Assembly: GCA_041302975.1 (NCBI GenBank)
Contig: JBFYQC010000089.1
Location: 1 to 8,447, forward strand
From: UBA6183 sp041302975
GTDB lineage: Bacteria > Bacteroidota > Bacteroidia > UKL13-3
Direction of reading: 5' to 3'
DNA: 8,447 nt
Part shown: positions 1 through 7,700 of the stretch, piece after piece
Layout: every line of letters begins with the position of its first letter
Position numbering within the stretch: the first letter of the stretch is position 1
The notes under the pieces: generated by a model
The model's input: the letters and a program-made list of their open reading frames with translations, nothing else
Databases searched by the model: none
Told to the model about the DNA's origin: nothing
Program-made: the position numbers and the translations under genes

Positions 1-465
1 GAACATACTGATTTTGGCGCTATTGGATTTATACTAAACAAACCGTTGGACATGTTAACGGGTGAGATTGTGCCGGATTTATTGCAGTATGAGTTTCCCG
101 TATTTTATGGCGGCCCATTAGAACCAAACTCGTTGCATTTTATTCATAAACATGGAGATGATATACCCGGCAGCATGGAAATACTGCCTAATATATATTG
201 GGGAGGGGATATCAGTTACATCAGCGATTTGATTGAAACTGGAAAAGCTGAGGTTAATGATTTTAGATTTTTCCTTGGATACAGTGGTTGGGAACCCAAT
301 CAAATAAATGAAGAAATAGAAGAAAAGACTTGGTGGGTTGCATTGGCTGATGAGTTGATAATTTTCGATGATGACATGGAAAATATGTGGGGTAATGTTG
401 TTAAGCTGTTAGGTGAAGATTTTGCATACATGGCCAATTCGCCCGAGGATATTTCTTGGAATTAA
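1..465 (+). CDS. YqgE/AlgH family protein (DUF179), 5'-truncated by window edge
   Basis: The reading frame is open from base 1 to the TAA at 463-465, giving 154 residues. The family is usually about 185 residues, so roughly 30 N-terminal residues lie off the left edge. The TTG at 46 is an internal leucine codon, not a start, because family-like sequence continues upstream of it. Visible family signatures are GAIGFILNKP (residues 6-15), YGGP (36-39), FFLGYSGW (90-97), the TWW motif near 110-112, and a C-terminal FAYMANSPED stretch (141-150) before the final asparagine. The family is a small cytoplasmic alpha/beta protein of unclear biochemical role; the AlgH name comes from alginate regulation in Pseudomonas and should not be transferred here. 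The gene converges on the lipoprotein gene to its right, with 76 bp between the stop codons. Family assignment is secure; function is not known. Confidence 0.93.
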   Translation, partial: EHTDFGAIGFILNKPLDMLTGEIVPDLLQYEFPVFYGGPLEPNSLHFIHKHGDDIPGSMEILPNIYWGGDISYISDLIETGKAEVNDFRFFLGYSGWEPNQINEEIEEKTWWVALADELIIFDDDMENMWGNVVKLLGEDFAYMANSPEDISWN

Positions 466-470
466 CATTC

Positions 471-513
471 TAAAAAAAATGTTCAGTTCAGCCTAAACTG
501 AAACCGAACATTT
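471..513 (-). terminator. Rho-independent terminator of the minus-strand aminotransferase-lipoprotein unit
   Basis: AAATGTTC (477-484) and GAACATTT (506-513) are perfect 8-bp inverted repeats. Inside them, CAGTT and AACTG can extend the stem, leaving a 7-base loop and a small bulge. Read on the minus strand, the hairpin runs straight into eight T residues (complement of A472-A479), the classic intrinsic-terminator layout, 29 bases past the lipoprotein stop codon. Read on the plus strand, the T tract after the stem is only three bases, so it would be a weaker terminator for the YqgE gene, although the convergent layout means it may serve both. Confidence 0.75.
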
Positions 514-541
514 CTGAACTAAAATTTATTGTAACTTACTA

Positions 542-1339
542 TTATCTGTATACCGTGAAATTACGGTTCCCAATTTTAACCGTGTAATTATTAACGCACG
601 TGTCCGATCCGTAATTGATGGTGCGGGTTAATTTGTTTTGTGGTTTAATTTCAACCTCACCGGCAGTAATGCGGTATTGGCAGCTAAAATCAATTTGTAA
701 TGGTTGTAATATGTTTACAGTAAATGAAACATTATTTACACTCACCCCATTAGCCGTTCCTGTAATTTGATACACATCATCATTAAAAATTTTGGTGTTT
801 TCTCCGCCAATCCACTCTCTGTTCCTGGTTGATGTCCAGCTACGTACTTTGCCATCAACAGTAGTTAGTTTGGCATTGTTTACCTCAATGGTGTAATTTA
901 GGTTGTTGCGGCTGTTGCGGCCATTATTGGTAATGGTTTTAATACCTTCTAATTTATTGCCGTTTTGGTAAAACGAATCTGGTGCAATGGTAATTACTGT
1001 GCCTGCTTCTCTGTATCTGCCTGTAAAACTTACAAGTAATCTACCAGCTCTTAGCTTACCATCAACACACAAGGTGCCGTTGCCATAATCAATAACCATT
1101 CTTTTGGGTGATGAGATGGTGTCAAACGTAACGGTTGGTCCGGCTTTGCCTAAACTATTCTCACTGGCAGCCCAATCTACTTCTTTAATGGCATCGTTAA
1201 TATTTGCATCCATTAAATAGCTATCTGTAGACGACTGTGTTTCCAAGTCATTTGCATCATCATCATTTTTACGGCATGATGTAGTAACCAATGCCACAGC
1301 AAGTAAAAATGAAATACTTGTTAATGTTAAATTTTTCAT
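542..1339 (-). CDS. Hypothetical Bacteroidota lipoprotein, probably outer-membrane or surface anchored
   Basis: The protein has 265 residues. I chose the ATG at 1339 over the upstream in-frame ATG at 1384 because a lipoprotein signal peptide begins exactly there: Lys-2, a hydrophobic core at about 8-18, then VTTSC with Cys-22 as the predicted lipidation site. Position -3 is Thr rather than Leu, a loose lipobox of the kind Bacteroidota tolerate. CRKNDDDAND follows, and acidic residues right after the cysteine resemble the lipoprotein export signal used for surface display in this phylum. The mature part is polar and asparagine-rich, looks mostly beta, and has two similar motifs, IDYGNGTLCV (83-92) and INYGSDTCV (241-249). 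Cys-91, Cys-220 and Cys-248 could form a disulfide. It resembles an uncharacterised lipoprotein family common in Bacteroidota; I know no function. It lies 56 bp downstream of the aminotransferase on the same strand. A 7-of-8 match to TAnnTTTG at 1382-1389 could give it its own promoter, without a clear -33 element. Confidence 0.85.
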   Translation of the reverse strand: MKNLTLTSISFLLAVALVTTSCRKNDDDANDLETQSSTDSYLMDANINDAIKEVDWAASENSLGKAGPTVTFDTISSPKRMVIDYGNGTLCVDGKLRAGRLLVSFTGRYREAGTVITIAPDSFYQNGNKLEGIKTITNNGRNSRNNLNYTIEVNNAKLTTVDGKVRSWTSTRNREWIGGENTKIFNDDVYQITGTANGVSVNNVSFTVNILQPLQIDFSCQYRITAGEVEIKPQNKLTRTINYGSDTCVNNYTVKIGNRNFTVYR

Positions 1340-1395
1340 GATAGTTAGTTTGTGTTTGCGAGTTTTGATGATGTAAGTAAACAAAGGTTTAATCC

Positions 1396-2586
1396 TTATC
1401 CAAACTTATTTAAATTTTTAATAATTATTTCACATGCAATGCTTATTTCTTGCCGTGTAATAATCAGTGGTGGTGCTATACGCATGCTGTTTGTTGCAAA
1501 TAAAAACCAATCGGTAATTAGTCCGTCCGCAATACATCCATCAATAACCTGTTTGTTAAACTCAAAGCTCTCTAGCTCTAGGGCCAACATCAAACCTTTG
1601 CCGTTTATTTTTTTTATGGCCGGATGAACCAGCAGCGAACGGAACAATTGTTCCTTTTCGGCTACTTCACTTATCCAACTATGTGTGGTTAATTCCTCAA
1701 TACCGGCAAGTGCACCTGCACATATTACCGGATGTCCGCCAAAGGTGGTGATATGTCCTAGTATCGGATTTTCAGCCAAAGTCATCATCATGTTATGGGA
1801 GGTTACAAATGCACCCATAGGCATGCCAGCACCAATGGCTTTTCCTAGCAATAAAATATCAGGCAATACGCCACTGTGTTCAAAAGCAAACATTTTACCA
1901 GTACGACCCATGCCTGTTTGTATCTCATCAAAAATAAGCAACACACAATGCTCGTTGCATTTATTGCGCAAGGCTTTTAAAAAGTTTTCGTCAGTTGGTA
2001 AATAACCAGCTTCACCACGCACCACTTCAATAATTACACAAGCAGTTTTATACGTAATGTTTTCTAACTCCTCTATATTCCCATTGGTTAAAAAACGTAC
2101 ATCTGGCAACAGCGGACGAAACGCATTTTTATATGCTTCTTCACTGTTTAAACTTAAGGCGGCATGTGTACTGCCATGATAAGCCTGTTTAAACGCAATA
2201 ATTTCGCTGCGTTTGGTTACACGTTTTGCAAGTTTTAAAGCGCCATCAGTAGCCTCGGCACCCGAGTTTACAAAGTATACACTGTTTAACGAATCGGGTA
2301 GGAGCGAGGTTAATTTTTGCGCCAACTGCACTTGCGGTGCTTGCACATATTCGCCATACACCATCAGGTGCATGTATTTATCAATTTGGTTTTTTAAGGC
2401 TTGATTTACGTGTGTATTTCCGTGCCCCAAACTGCTTACACTAATACCCGATATTAAATCAATAAAGGGTTTATTGTTTTTATCGTACAGGTAAATTCCT
2501 TCCGCTCTTTCAAACTCAAGCAACAACGGAAAACGTGTGGTTTGTGCCTGGTGCTGTAAAAATAGTTCTCGGTTACTGATGTGCAT
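1396..2586 (-). CDS. Class III PLP-dependent aminotransferase (acetylornithine/ornithine aminotransferase-like)
   Basis: The protein has 396 residues from the ATG at 2586, the usual family length. A frame extension to 2700 would add 38 unrelated residues, whereas MHISNRELFLQH is the kind of N-terminus seen in Bacteroidota homologues. Family signatures occur in order: ISGISVSSLGHG (45-56), the phosphate-binding SGAEATD (108-114), YHGST (136-140), RGEAGY (190-195), IFDEIQTGMGRTG with Asp-220 that pairs with the PLP ring nitrogen, LLLGKA with Lys-249 as the predicted Schiff-base lysine, TTFGGHP (280-286), and MRIAPPL with Arg-369 as the likely carboxylate-binding arginine. All core catalytic residues are present. 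The enzyme should move an amino group from an omega-amino or alpha-amino donor to 2-oxoglutarate or another oxo acid in the cytoplasm. The substrate cannot be fixed: no arginine, lysine or GABA pathway gene is adjacent, and the usual EPIQGEGG-type segment reads EVVRGEAG here. It is first in a minus-strand pair with the lipoprotein. Confidence 0.93.
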   Translation of the reverse strand: MHISNRELFLQHQAQTTRFPLLLEFERAEGIYLYDKNNKPFIDLISGISVSSLGHGNTHVNQALKNQIDKYMHLMVYGEYVQAPQVQLAQKLTSLLPDSLNSVYFVNSGAEATDGALKLAKRVTKRSEIIAFKQAYHGSTHAALSLNSEEAYKNAFRPLLPDVRFLTNGNIEELENITYKTACVIIEVVRGEAGYLPTDENFLKALRNKCNEHCVLLIFDEIQTGMGRTGKMFAFEHSGVLPDILLLGKAIGAGMPMGAFVTSHNMMMTLAENPILGHITTFGGHPVICAGALAGIEELTTHSWISEVAEKEQLFRSLLVHPAIKKINGKGLMLALELESFEFNKQVIDGCIADGLITDWFLFATNSMRIAPPLIITRQEISIACEIIIKNLNKFG

Positions 2587-2779
2587 GATACAAATATGCG
2601 GTAATATTCTAATTTTAGCTAAATTCGTAATCGCGCAAAAAACAACTAAACGCATATTAACAACCGAAAAAGAGCGACTAGAAAAACGTTTGGCTACCAC
2701 ACCTACCGAACGTTTTAGGTTAATGATTAATTTGTTTAAGTTGAACTAGAAATTAAAGCGTGTTAATCAACCAAAATAG
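2585..2779 (+). pseudogene. Possible remnant of a small protein gene upstream of the helicase
   Basis: Plus-strand frame 2 between the aminotransferase and helicase starts encodes LTTEKERLEKRLA followed by TPTERFRLMINLFKLN and a TAG at 2747-2749. Read past the TAG, it continues KLKRVNQPK to a second TAG at 2777-2779. The TPxERF.LM.xL pattern recalls small (about 60-80 residue) helical Bacteroidota proteins, which as I remember often precede nucleotidyltransferase-like genes; no such partner is present here. The only ATG starts, at 2579 and 2585, overlap the aminotransferase start and give an N-terminus (MIQICGNILILAKFV) unlike the rest, and there is no start codon close to the conserved-looking part. 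Together this suggests a decayed fragment rather than a working gene. It could also be chance: the open stretch is short. Confidence 0.25.
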
Positions 2780-2798
2780 CTAAACCCATAAGTTCAAC

Positions 2799-2806
2799 TA
2801 TCTTTG
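2799..2806 (+). promoter_or_regulatory. Bacteroidota -7 promoter element (TAnnTTTG) for the DEAD-box helicase
   Basis: TATCTTTG matches the Bacteroidota housekeeping -7 consensus TAnnTTTG in all fixed positions. It would place the transcription start near 2811-2814 and give a short leader of about 17 bases before the ATG at 2830. I see no TTG at the expected -33 distance (roughly 2775-2782), so the upstream half is weak or absent. No Shine-Dalgarno sequence precedes the start codon, only a T/A-rich stretch, which is normal for this phylum. Confidence 0.5.
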
Positions 2807-2829
2807 CTGCTCAACTCTATTTTTATTAT

Positions 2830-3966
2830 ATGTCGTTTGCAGCGCTTGGTTTAAACCGCGATTTACTTTACGCCTTAGAAAAACAATTCTATACCACCCC
2901 ATATCCCATACAATCTGAAGCCATACCCGTAATTTTAGCAGGTAAAGATGTGTTGGGCATAGCGCAAACAGGATCGGGCAAAACGGCCAGTTATGTTTTG
3001 CCTACGTTGCAATTATTGCAGAGTAAACCTTTGGCTCAAAATAGGCACATTAATACATTGGTGTTGGTGCCTACACGCGAGTTGGCTATACAGGTACAAA
3101 AAGTATATAAATCGTTTAGCGATAGATTAGAGCAACCCATTAAAACATTAGCAGTTTATGGTGGTGCTTCTATCAACCCACAAATGATGGACATGAATAA
3201 GGTAGAAATTCTAGTAGCTACCCCTGGACGGTTGTTGGAGTTGGTAGAAAAAAAAGCGGTGTTTTTGAGTGAGGTTGATGTGTTGGTGCTTGATGAAGCT
3301 GATAAAATGTTGAACCTTGGTTTTAAAGAGGAGATGACCAAAGTGATGGGTTTCTTGCCAGTTAAACGTCAAAATTTACTTTTTTCGGCCACTTTAAGTA
3401 CTGATTTAAGTAGTATAAAAGATGTGTTATTAAATAACCCTGTTACGGTTGAAGTTGAAGCAGAAACCGAAAATATTGACCTGATTATACAAGTGGCTTA
3501 TGGGGTAGAAGACGATCGTAAAGGACCGCTGTTGCGCTATTTAATTAAGCAACAAAACATAGAACAAGTGTTGGTATTTACCTCATCTGTGCACAAGGCT
3601 GATACCGTGACCGATAAATTAAATGCCAACGGAATAAAAGCAGTGGCCATGCATAGCAAAAAAAGTCAAGGGGCACGTGAGCAAGCTTTGCTAAAATTTA
3701 AAAATGGTGTGGTGCAAGTTTTAGTAGCCACTGATTTAATGGGCCGTGGAATCGATATTCCGTTTTTGCCCTATGTCATCAATTACGAGTTACCGCGTTC
3801 ACCTAAAGATTACATACACCGCATTGGTCGCACGGGCAGGGCACAACAGGCAGGTACTGCCATTAGTTTGGTAACAGCCGAAGAGGCACATCATTTTAGG
3901 GTGATACAAAAGAAAATGAAAAAGTTTGTGGAACTGTTAGATAGTGATGGCTTGAAATTGTATTAG
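2830..3966 (+). CDS. DEAD-box ATP-dependent RNA helicase, minimal RhlE-like
   Basis: The 378-residue protein has every helicase motif: Q motif around YPIQ with Gln-28, motif I AQTGSGKT (45-52, Lys-51), Ia PTREL (81-85), GG (111-112), Ib TPGR (131-134), II DEAD (155-158), III SAT (186-188), IV LVFTSS (248-253), IVa KSQGARE (278-284), V ATDLMGRGIDI (300-310) and VI HRIGRTGR (330-337). It should unwind or remodel short RNA duplexes in the cytoplasm using ATP, typically in ribosome assembly, mRNA turnover or cold adaptation. The two RecA-like domains span about 1-205 and 215-360. The protein stops about 40 residues after motif VI, with only a short KKMKKF basic patch, so it lacks the long basic tail of many RhlE or CsdA proteins and its RNA target specificity cannot be inferred. 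It is transcribed alone, divergent from the aminotransferase, and converges on the DUF1826-like gene with 8 bp between stop codons and no evident terminator. Confidence 0.96.
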   Translation: MSFAALGLNRDLLYALEKQFYTTPYPIQSEAIPVILAGKDVLGIAQTGSGKTASYVLPTLQLLQSKPLAQNRHINTLVLVPTRELAIQVQKVYKSFSDRLEQPIKTLAVYGGASINPQMMDMNKVEILVATPGRLLELVEKKAVFLSEVDVLVLDEADKMLNLGFKEEMTKVMGFLPVKRQNLLFSATLSTDLSSIKDVLLNNPVTVEVEAETENIDLIIQVAYGVEDDRKGPLLRYLIKQQNIEQVLVFTSSVHKADTVTDKLNANGIKAVAMHSKKSQGAREQALLKFKNGVVQVLVATDLMGRGIDIPFLPYVINYELPRSPKDYIHRIGRTGRAQQAGTAISLVTAEEAHHFRVIQKKMKKFVELLDSDGLKLY

Positions 3967-3974
3967 CACTAAAC

Positions 3975-4673
3975 TTAACAAATAAGCAACAACCTGTACT
4001 GTCCGTTTTTTTCTTGTGGTGCGCGATGCACGCATGCCTGAACTTCACTTTTGGGATAATCAACGGCTAAGCGACACAAATGCCCAAGTCCCAATTTTAT
4101 TGTTTGTGCATAAGGTTTGGCTTGATAATGCAAGTCGTAAAAATGTTCAGTTAAATACGCTTCAAAATGATCTTCTGGTCCACAATATTCTTTTAACAAT
4201 TGCTCTCGAATTTCTGGTATCAATATTTTTTGTTCGGCTTGTGCATTAGGTAAAATCTCGCTTGGTTCGCCAAGGTAAGTGCACAAAAAAGTATCAGTAG
4301 GTATAGGCGAACGATCTATATGAAACGAATACACATCGGTTGGTAAAATTGTTTCACTATTATCTCTATCGTAGTATGCAATTATATTTAGGGTGGGTTG
4401 TGCACCATGTGCTTTTAGTAATTCCCAATCGGCTAAAATAGTTTGGCGGGCTATGTTACCTTGTTCGCTTAATTCCAGTGCAAGCAGTTCATCCGGTTCA
4501 ACAGAAGTAATGTTTTCTTCGGGCTTTATTTTTACTACAATTTCTGAGAAATCTCCGTTTAGTTTTCGCTCCCAAAACAGTGCATTGATTTTACCCATAA
4601 AAGGTGTAGCTACCAACTCCTTAAAGTTGGTAACATATAGTATTTGGCTATCTGCGTGGGCGAAGTCAATCAT
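3975..4673 (-). CDS. DUF1826-like protein, candidate iron-dependent oxygenase fold
   Basis: The protein has 232 residues from the ATG at 4673, with no signal peptide or membrane segment, so it is probably cytoplasmic. The order of motifs resembles DUF1826: an N-terminal INALFWERKL segment (29-38), then YSFHIDRSP (115-123), LCTYLG (130-135), and near the end CVHRAP (214-219) followed by QYRLLL (225-230). His-118, Asp-120 and His-216 form an HxD...H arrangement with Arg-227 about ten residues after the second His. That is the layout of Fe(II)/2-oxoglutarate dioxygenases, where the triad binds iron and the Arg holds 2-oxoglutarate; this role is my inference and DUF1826 has no established activity. 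Between the two halves lies an acidic, tyrosine-rich stretch (about 150-195) with EYCGPEDHFEAY that looks lineage-specific. It follows the T9SS protein gene after 55 bp on the same strand, with a hairpin between. No promoter match is visible in the gap, so co-transcription is possible although no functional link is apparent. Confidence 0.7.
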   Translation of the reverse strand: MIDFAHADSQILYVTNFKELVATPFMGKINALFWERKLNGDFSEIVVKIKPEENITSVEPDELLALELSEQGNIARQTILADWELLKAHGAQPTLNIIAYYDRDNSETILPTDVYSFHIDRSPIPTDTFLCTYLGEPSEILPNAQAEQKILIPEIREQLLKEYCGPEDHFEAYLTEHFYDLHYQAKPYAQTIKLGLGHLCRLAVDYPKSEVQACVHRAPQEKNGQYRLLLIC

Positions 4674-4683
4674 GTTTTGTGAG

Positions 4684-4712
4684 ATAGGATTACAGTTTAT
4701 TGATAATCCTAT
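4684..4712. repeat. Perfect 9-bp inverted repeat between the T9SS gene and the DUF1826-like gene
   Basis: ATAGGATTA (4684-4692) and TAATCCTAT (4704-4712) are exact reverse complements around an 11-base loop. On the minus strand the hairpin begins 16 bases after the T9SS gene stop and ends 10 bases before the downstream start codon. No T tract follows it on either strand, so it is not a standard intrinsic terminator. It could be an mRNA-processing or stabilising hairpin, a leader structure affecting translation of the downstream gene, or a protein-binding palindrome. Confidence 0.45.
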
Positions 4713-4728
4713 TTGAATGATATTCCAA

Positions 4729-7700
4729 TTAGGGTATTAGTTTAAAAAATTTGATAGGGTTATTCCCTGATAGTAAAATATAATTCCCCGGTTTCAATTG
4801 CTTTACATCAATTTCGTGTACTTCGTTTAAGTAACCACTTTGTACTTGTTGCCCAAGTTGATTTATAATTTTGTATTCGCTTATTGCTTTGGCCGCCTTA
4901 CTTAAATGTAGCGTTTCTTCAACAGGATTAGGGAATATATATACTTCATCGATTTGAGATTGTTGTATGGTTATAACCGCTGAGTTTTCGTAGTCATTAT
5001 TTAAATCTACTTGCTTCAGTCTGTAATAGTTTAAAGGTGATTGTATATTTTTATCTATGAAACGGTAATGTTGTGTTATTTTAGAGTTTACTGAAGCCTT
5101 AACTTGTCCTATTTGATTAAATAAAATACCATCTGTACTTTTTTGTACTTCAAAATAGTTACTGTTAATCTCAGAAGCTGTGCTCCAAGTTAAAACATTT
5201 CCCAAGTCAGTAGTATTACCTGTAAACGATAATAATTTCACTGGTAGTGGATTCGATATTTTTTTTAGGTGTACGACATAATCTTCCACTTCACCTAATG
5301 TTGTTCCGCATGGATTATCAAAACCAGTCCAATAACCTAGTCTAACACGCATTTTCACAGTATCAGCAACTATGTTGTTAGGCACGGTAAATGTACCTTG
5401 CCCTAAGTTCCCCGTATTCACATCATAAACTACACGCTCATTATTCGTAAACTCAGCATCCTTATTATAATCAATCCAAACTACAAAATCGTTTGAACCC
5501 CAATTGGTGTTAAAATTACCAATTGCTGTATATGTAGAATCGGCATAAAGTGTAATAGGTAAATTGGCATAGTTGGTATATGCACCATAACCAGTTCCCG
5601 AATTAGTTACATTAGCACAGCTAAAAGAATTCATGTGCAAAGCCCCATTAGTATTTTCGCCACTTGCCACACAATACTCATAAGGTTTTAATTCGTACAT
5701 AAACTTATAGGTTTCGGTTGTATCGTTGGCATTACCAACCGCGTATACTTTAAAAAATATTTTCTTTCCTACCGAATCGTTTGGCAAGGATACTGTTGTT
5801 TTCCAGATTGAGCCCGAAACAAGTACCATAGGAATAACAGCAGCATTTGTGAAATTTGGTGTGTTGTAAGCCCACTTTACGAATACACTGGTAAGTGTGC
5901 CCGAGTAGCTTACAGTTGATGTAACAAACTGTGGTATGGTAGCTTTTGGTGTTGTAAATGAAGGGGCTGTTGTTACAGACGTTTTAACTATTGCGGGATA
6001 AGTTGTTCGGCCTACAAGCGTATACTCCCATAAACCACGACCCCATGTTGCTGCTTTAAGTGTGTTTGAAGCATAGTTAATATCCATTTCTTTTACCACC
6101 ACATTAGGTAAATTTGTATTGTATAATTGCCAAGTATTACCACTCAAGGCTTTTTGATAAATACCAACCTCTGCTCCAACATATATGGTTGATGCATTGG
6201 TATGATCAATTATAACGCAGTTAATTGGCATGTTACCTAAGTTATGAGTTATATTATTCCAAGTAGCACCTTGATTGTAGGTGATAAAGATTTTTTGCCC
6301 ATTATTTTGGTAGTTTCTGTAAGTAACAACTATTATAGAATCGTTTTTAGGATGAAACACCACATCAGAAATACTTAATGTAGGTAAGTTGTTTTTAATA
6401 CTTGTAAATGTAACTCCACCATTGGTTGAAAGTTCAATTAAATCATCTTTTGTAATTACCATAATATTGCTGTTGTTTTCAGCAATTGTAGCAAAACCGA
6501 TAGCTGATGTAAATGTAGTAGGTGAACCTAAAGTCGTCCAACTACTTGCAAAATCAGTGCTTTTACTTACCTGGGTTGCAAACGAATATACTGTTAAATG
6601 ATTATTGGGGTCGTAAACCATTGGTGCAATCCAAGAACCAGTTTGGCCAGTTGGAGCAACTCCACTGTTGGTTAATCCGCCATTAAGTGTTCTTATCCTA
6701 CCTCCATTTTGAGTACTTCCAATCATATAATTCTCATTAAGTGGATGTATAATTCCTTCCATTCCATCTGCACCATAAAATTCAATCCATCCAGTATCGT
6801 GTTTTATACTTGTTCCATTATCTTGAGATCCACAAATAGTTAATTTATGATTTGATTGTGATACTCCCAAGTTGTAGTTTTCACGAATACCAACTGATAA
6901 ACTGAGTCTTTGCCATGTTAATCCATTATCGGACGACTTGCATAAAAAGCCATCGGTACAGGTGTAAAAAACACCATTCACACAATCCAAATAATTATTA
7001 TCGGCATGCACATAGTTATTACTTGCTGCATAATTTTGCATAAAATTACCTGTACCATGTTGTGCACTGCCTAACGACCACCACGCACATTGTGCAAAGG
7101 TTAAACCTCCATCTGCACTCTTAAACATATCTAAATATCCACTTACAAATTTGTTAGTATCTAAATCATTAGGCCTACATTGATTTAAACTTACCCCACT
7201 TGGCGCGGGATTTAATGTTGTAATATAAGTTAGCCCCTCATCATACGATTTCCAAATACCTGTACCTGAAGTAACAAAAACGCAAGTAGGACACACAGGT
7301 GATACCGATATTTTCAAACGTGAGTTGGCATTGCCTACTAAATCAACCATACCGGTGTAACTCACCCCTTGGTTGGTTGATTTGAAAATTTTATTCTTAT
7401 TAGTTCCCCAATAATAGTTTTCATGCACGTATATAATATTATCGTTTGTAGGATGAAATTCAATATCAGCTACACTCCATGAATTATTTAAACGCGTCCA
7501 GGTTTGTAGGTTATTTGTTGAGCGAAAAATACCACGGTCTGTTCCTACAAATACAAGATTAGGTACACGAGGATGATACTTGATTACATAAATTCTAAAG
7601 TTACTACCTAAACCACCAAAGCCTAAGCTGGCAGGATTAAAGGCGGTTTGGGTAAACGTTTGTCCACCATTTACCGAGCGATATATACCAAACGAAATAC

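Noticed and set aside
1340..1384. Upstream ATG for the lipoprotein at 1384
   Set aside because: It would put 15 polar residues (MFTYIIKTRKHKLTI) before an otherwise standard lipoprotein signal peptide that starts at 1339.
1352..2404. Plus-strand open frames at 1352-1627, 1685-2005 and 2213-2404
   Set aside because: They lie antisense to the well-supported aminotransferase, have no recognisable domains and read as shadow frames.
2591..2598. CATATTTG on the minus strand as a -7 element for the aminotransferase
   Set aside because: It matches seven of eight positions of TAnnTTTG but would put the transcription start at or inside the start codon, and no TTG lies at the -33 distance.
2587..2700. 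N-terminal extension of the aminotransferase frame to 2700
   Set aside because: The extra 38 residues do not resemble the family, would overlap the likely intergenic promoter region, and the ATG at 2586 gives a family-like N-terminus and length.
4016..4716. Plus-strand open frames at 4016-4249 and 4393-4716
   Set aside because: They are antisense to the DUF1826-like gene, which has conserved-looking motifs; the antisense translations show none.
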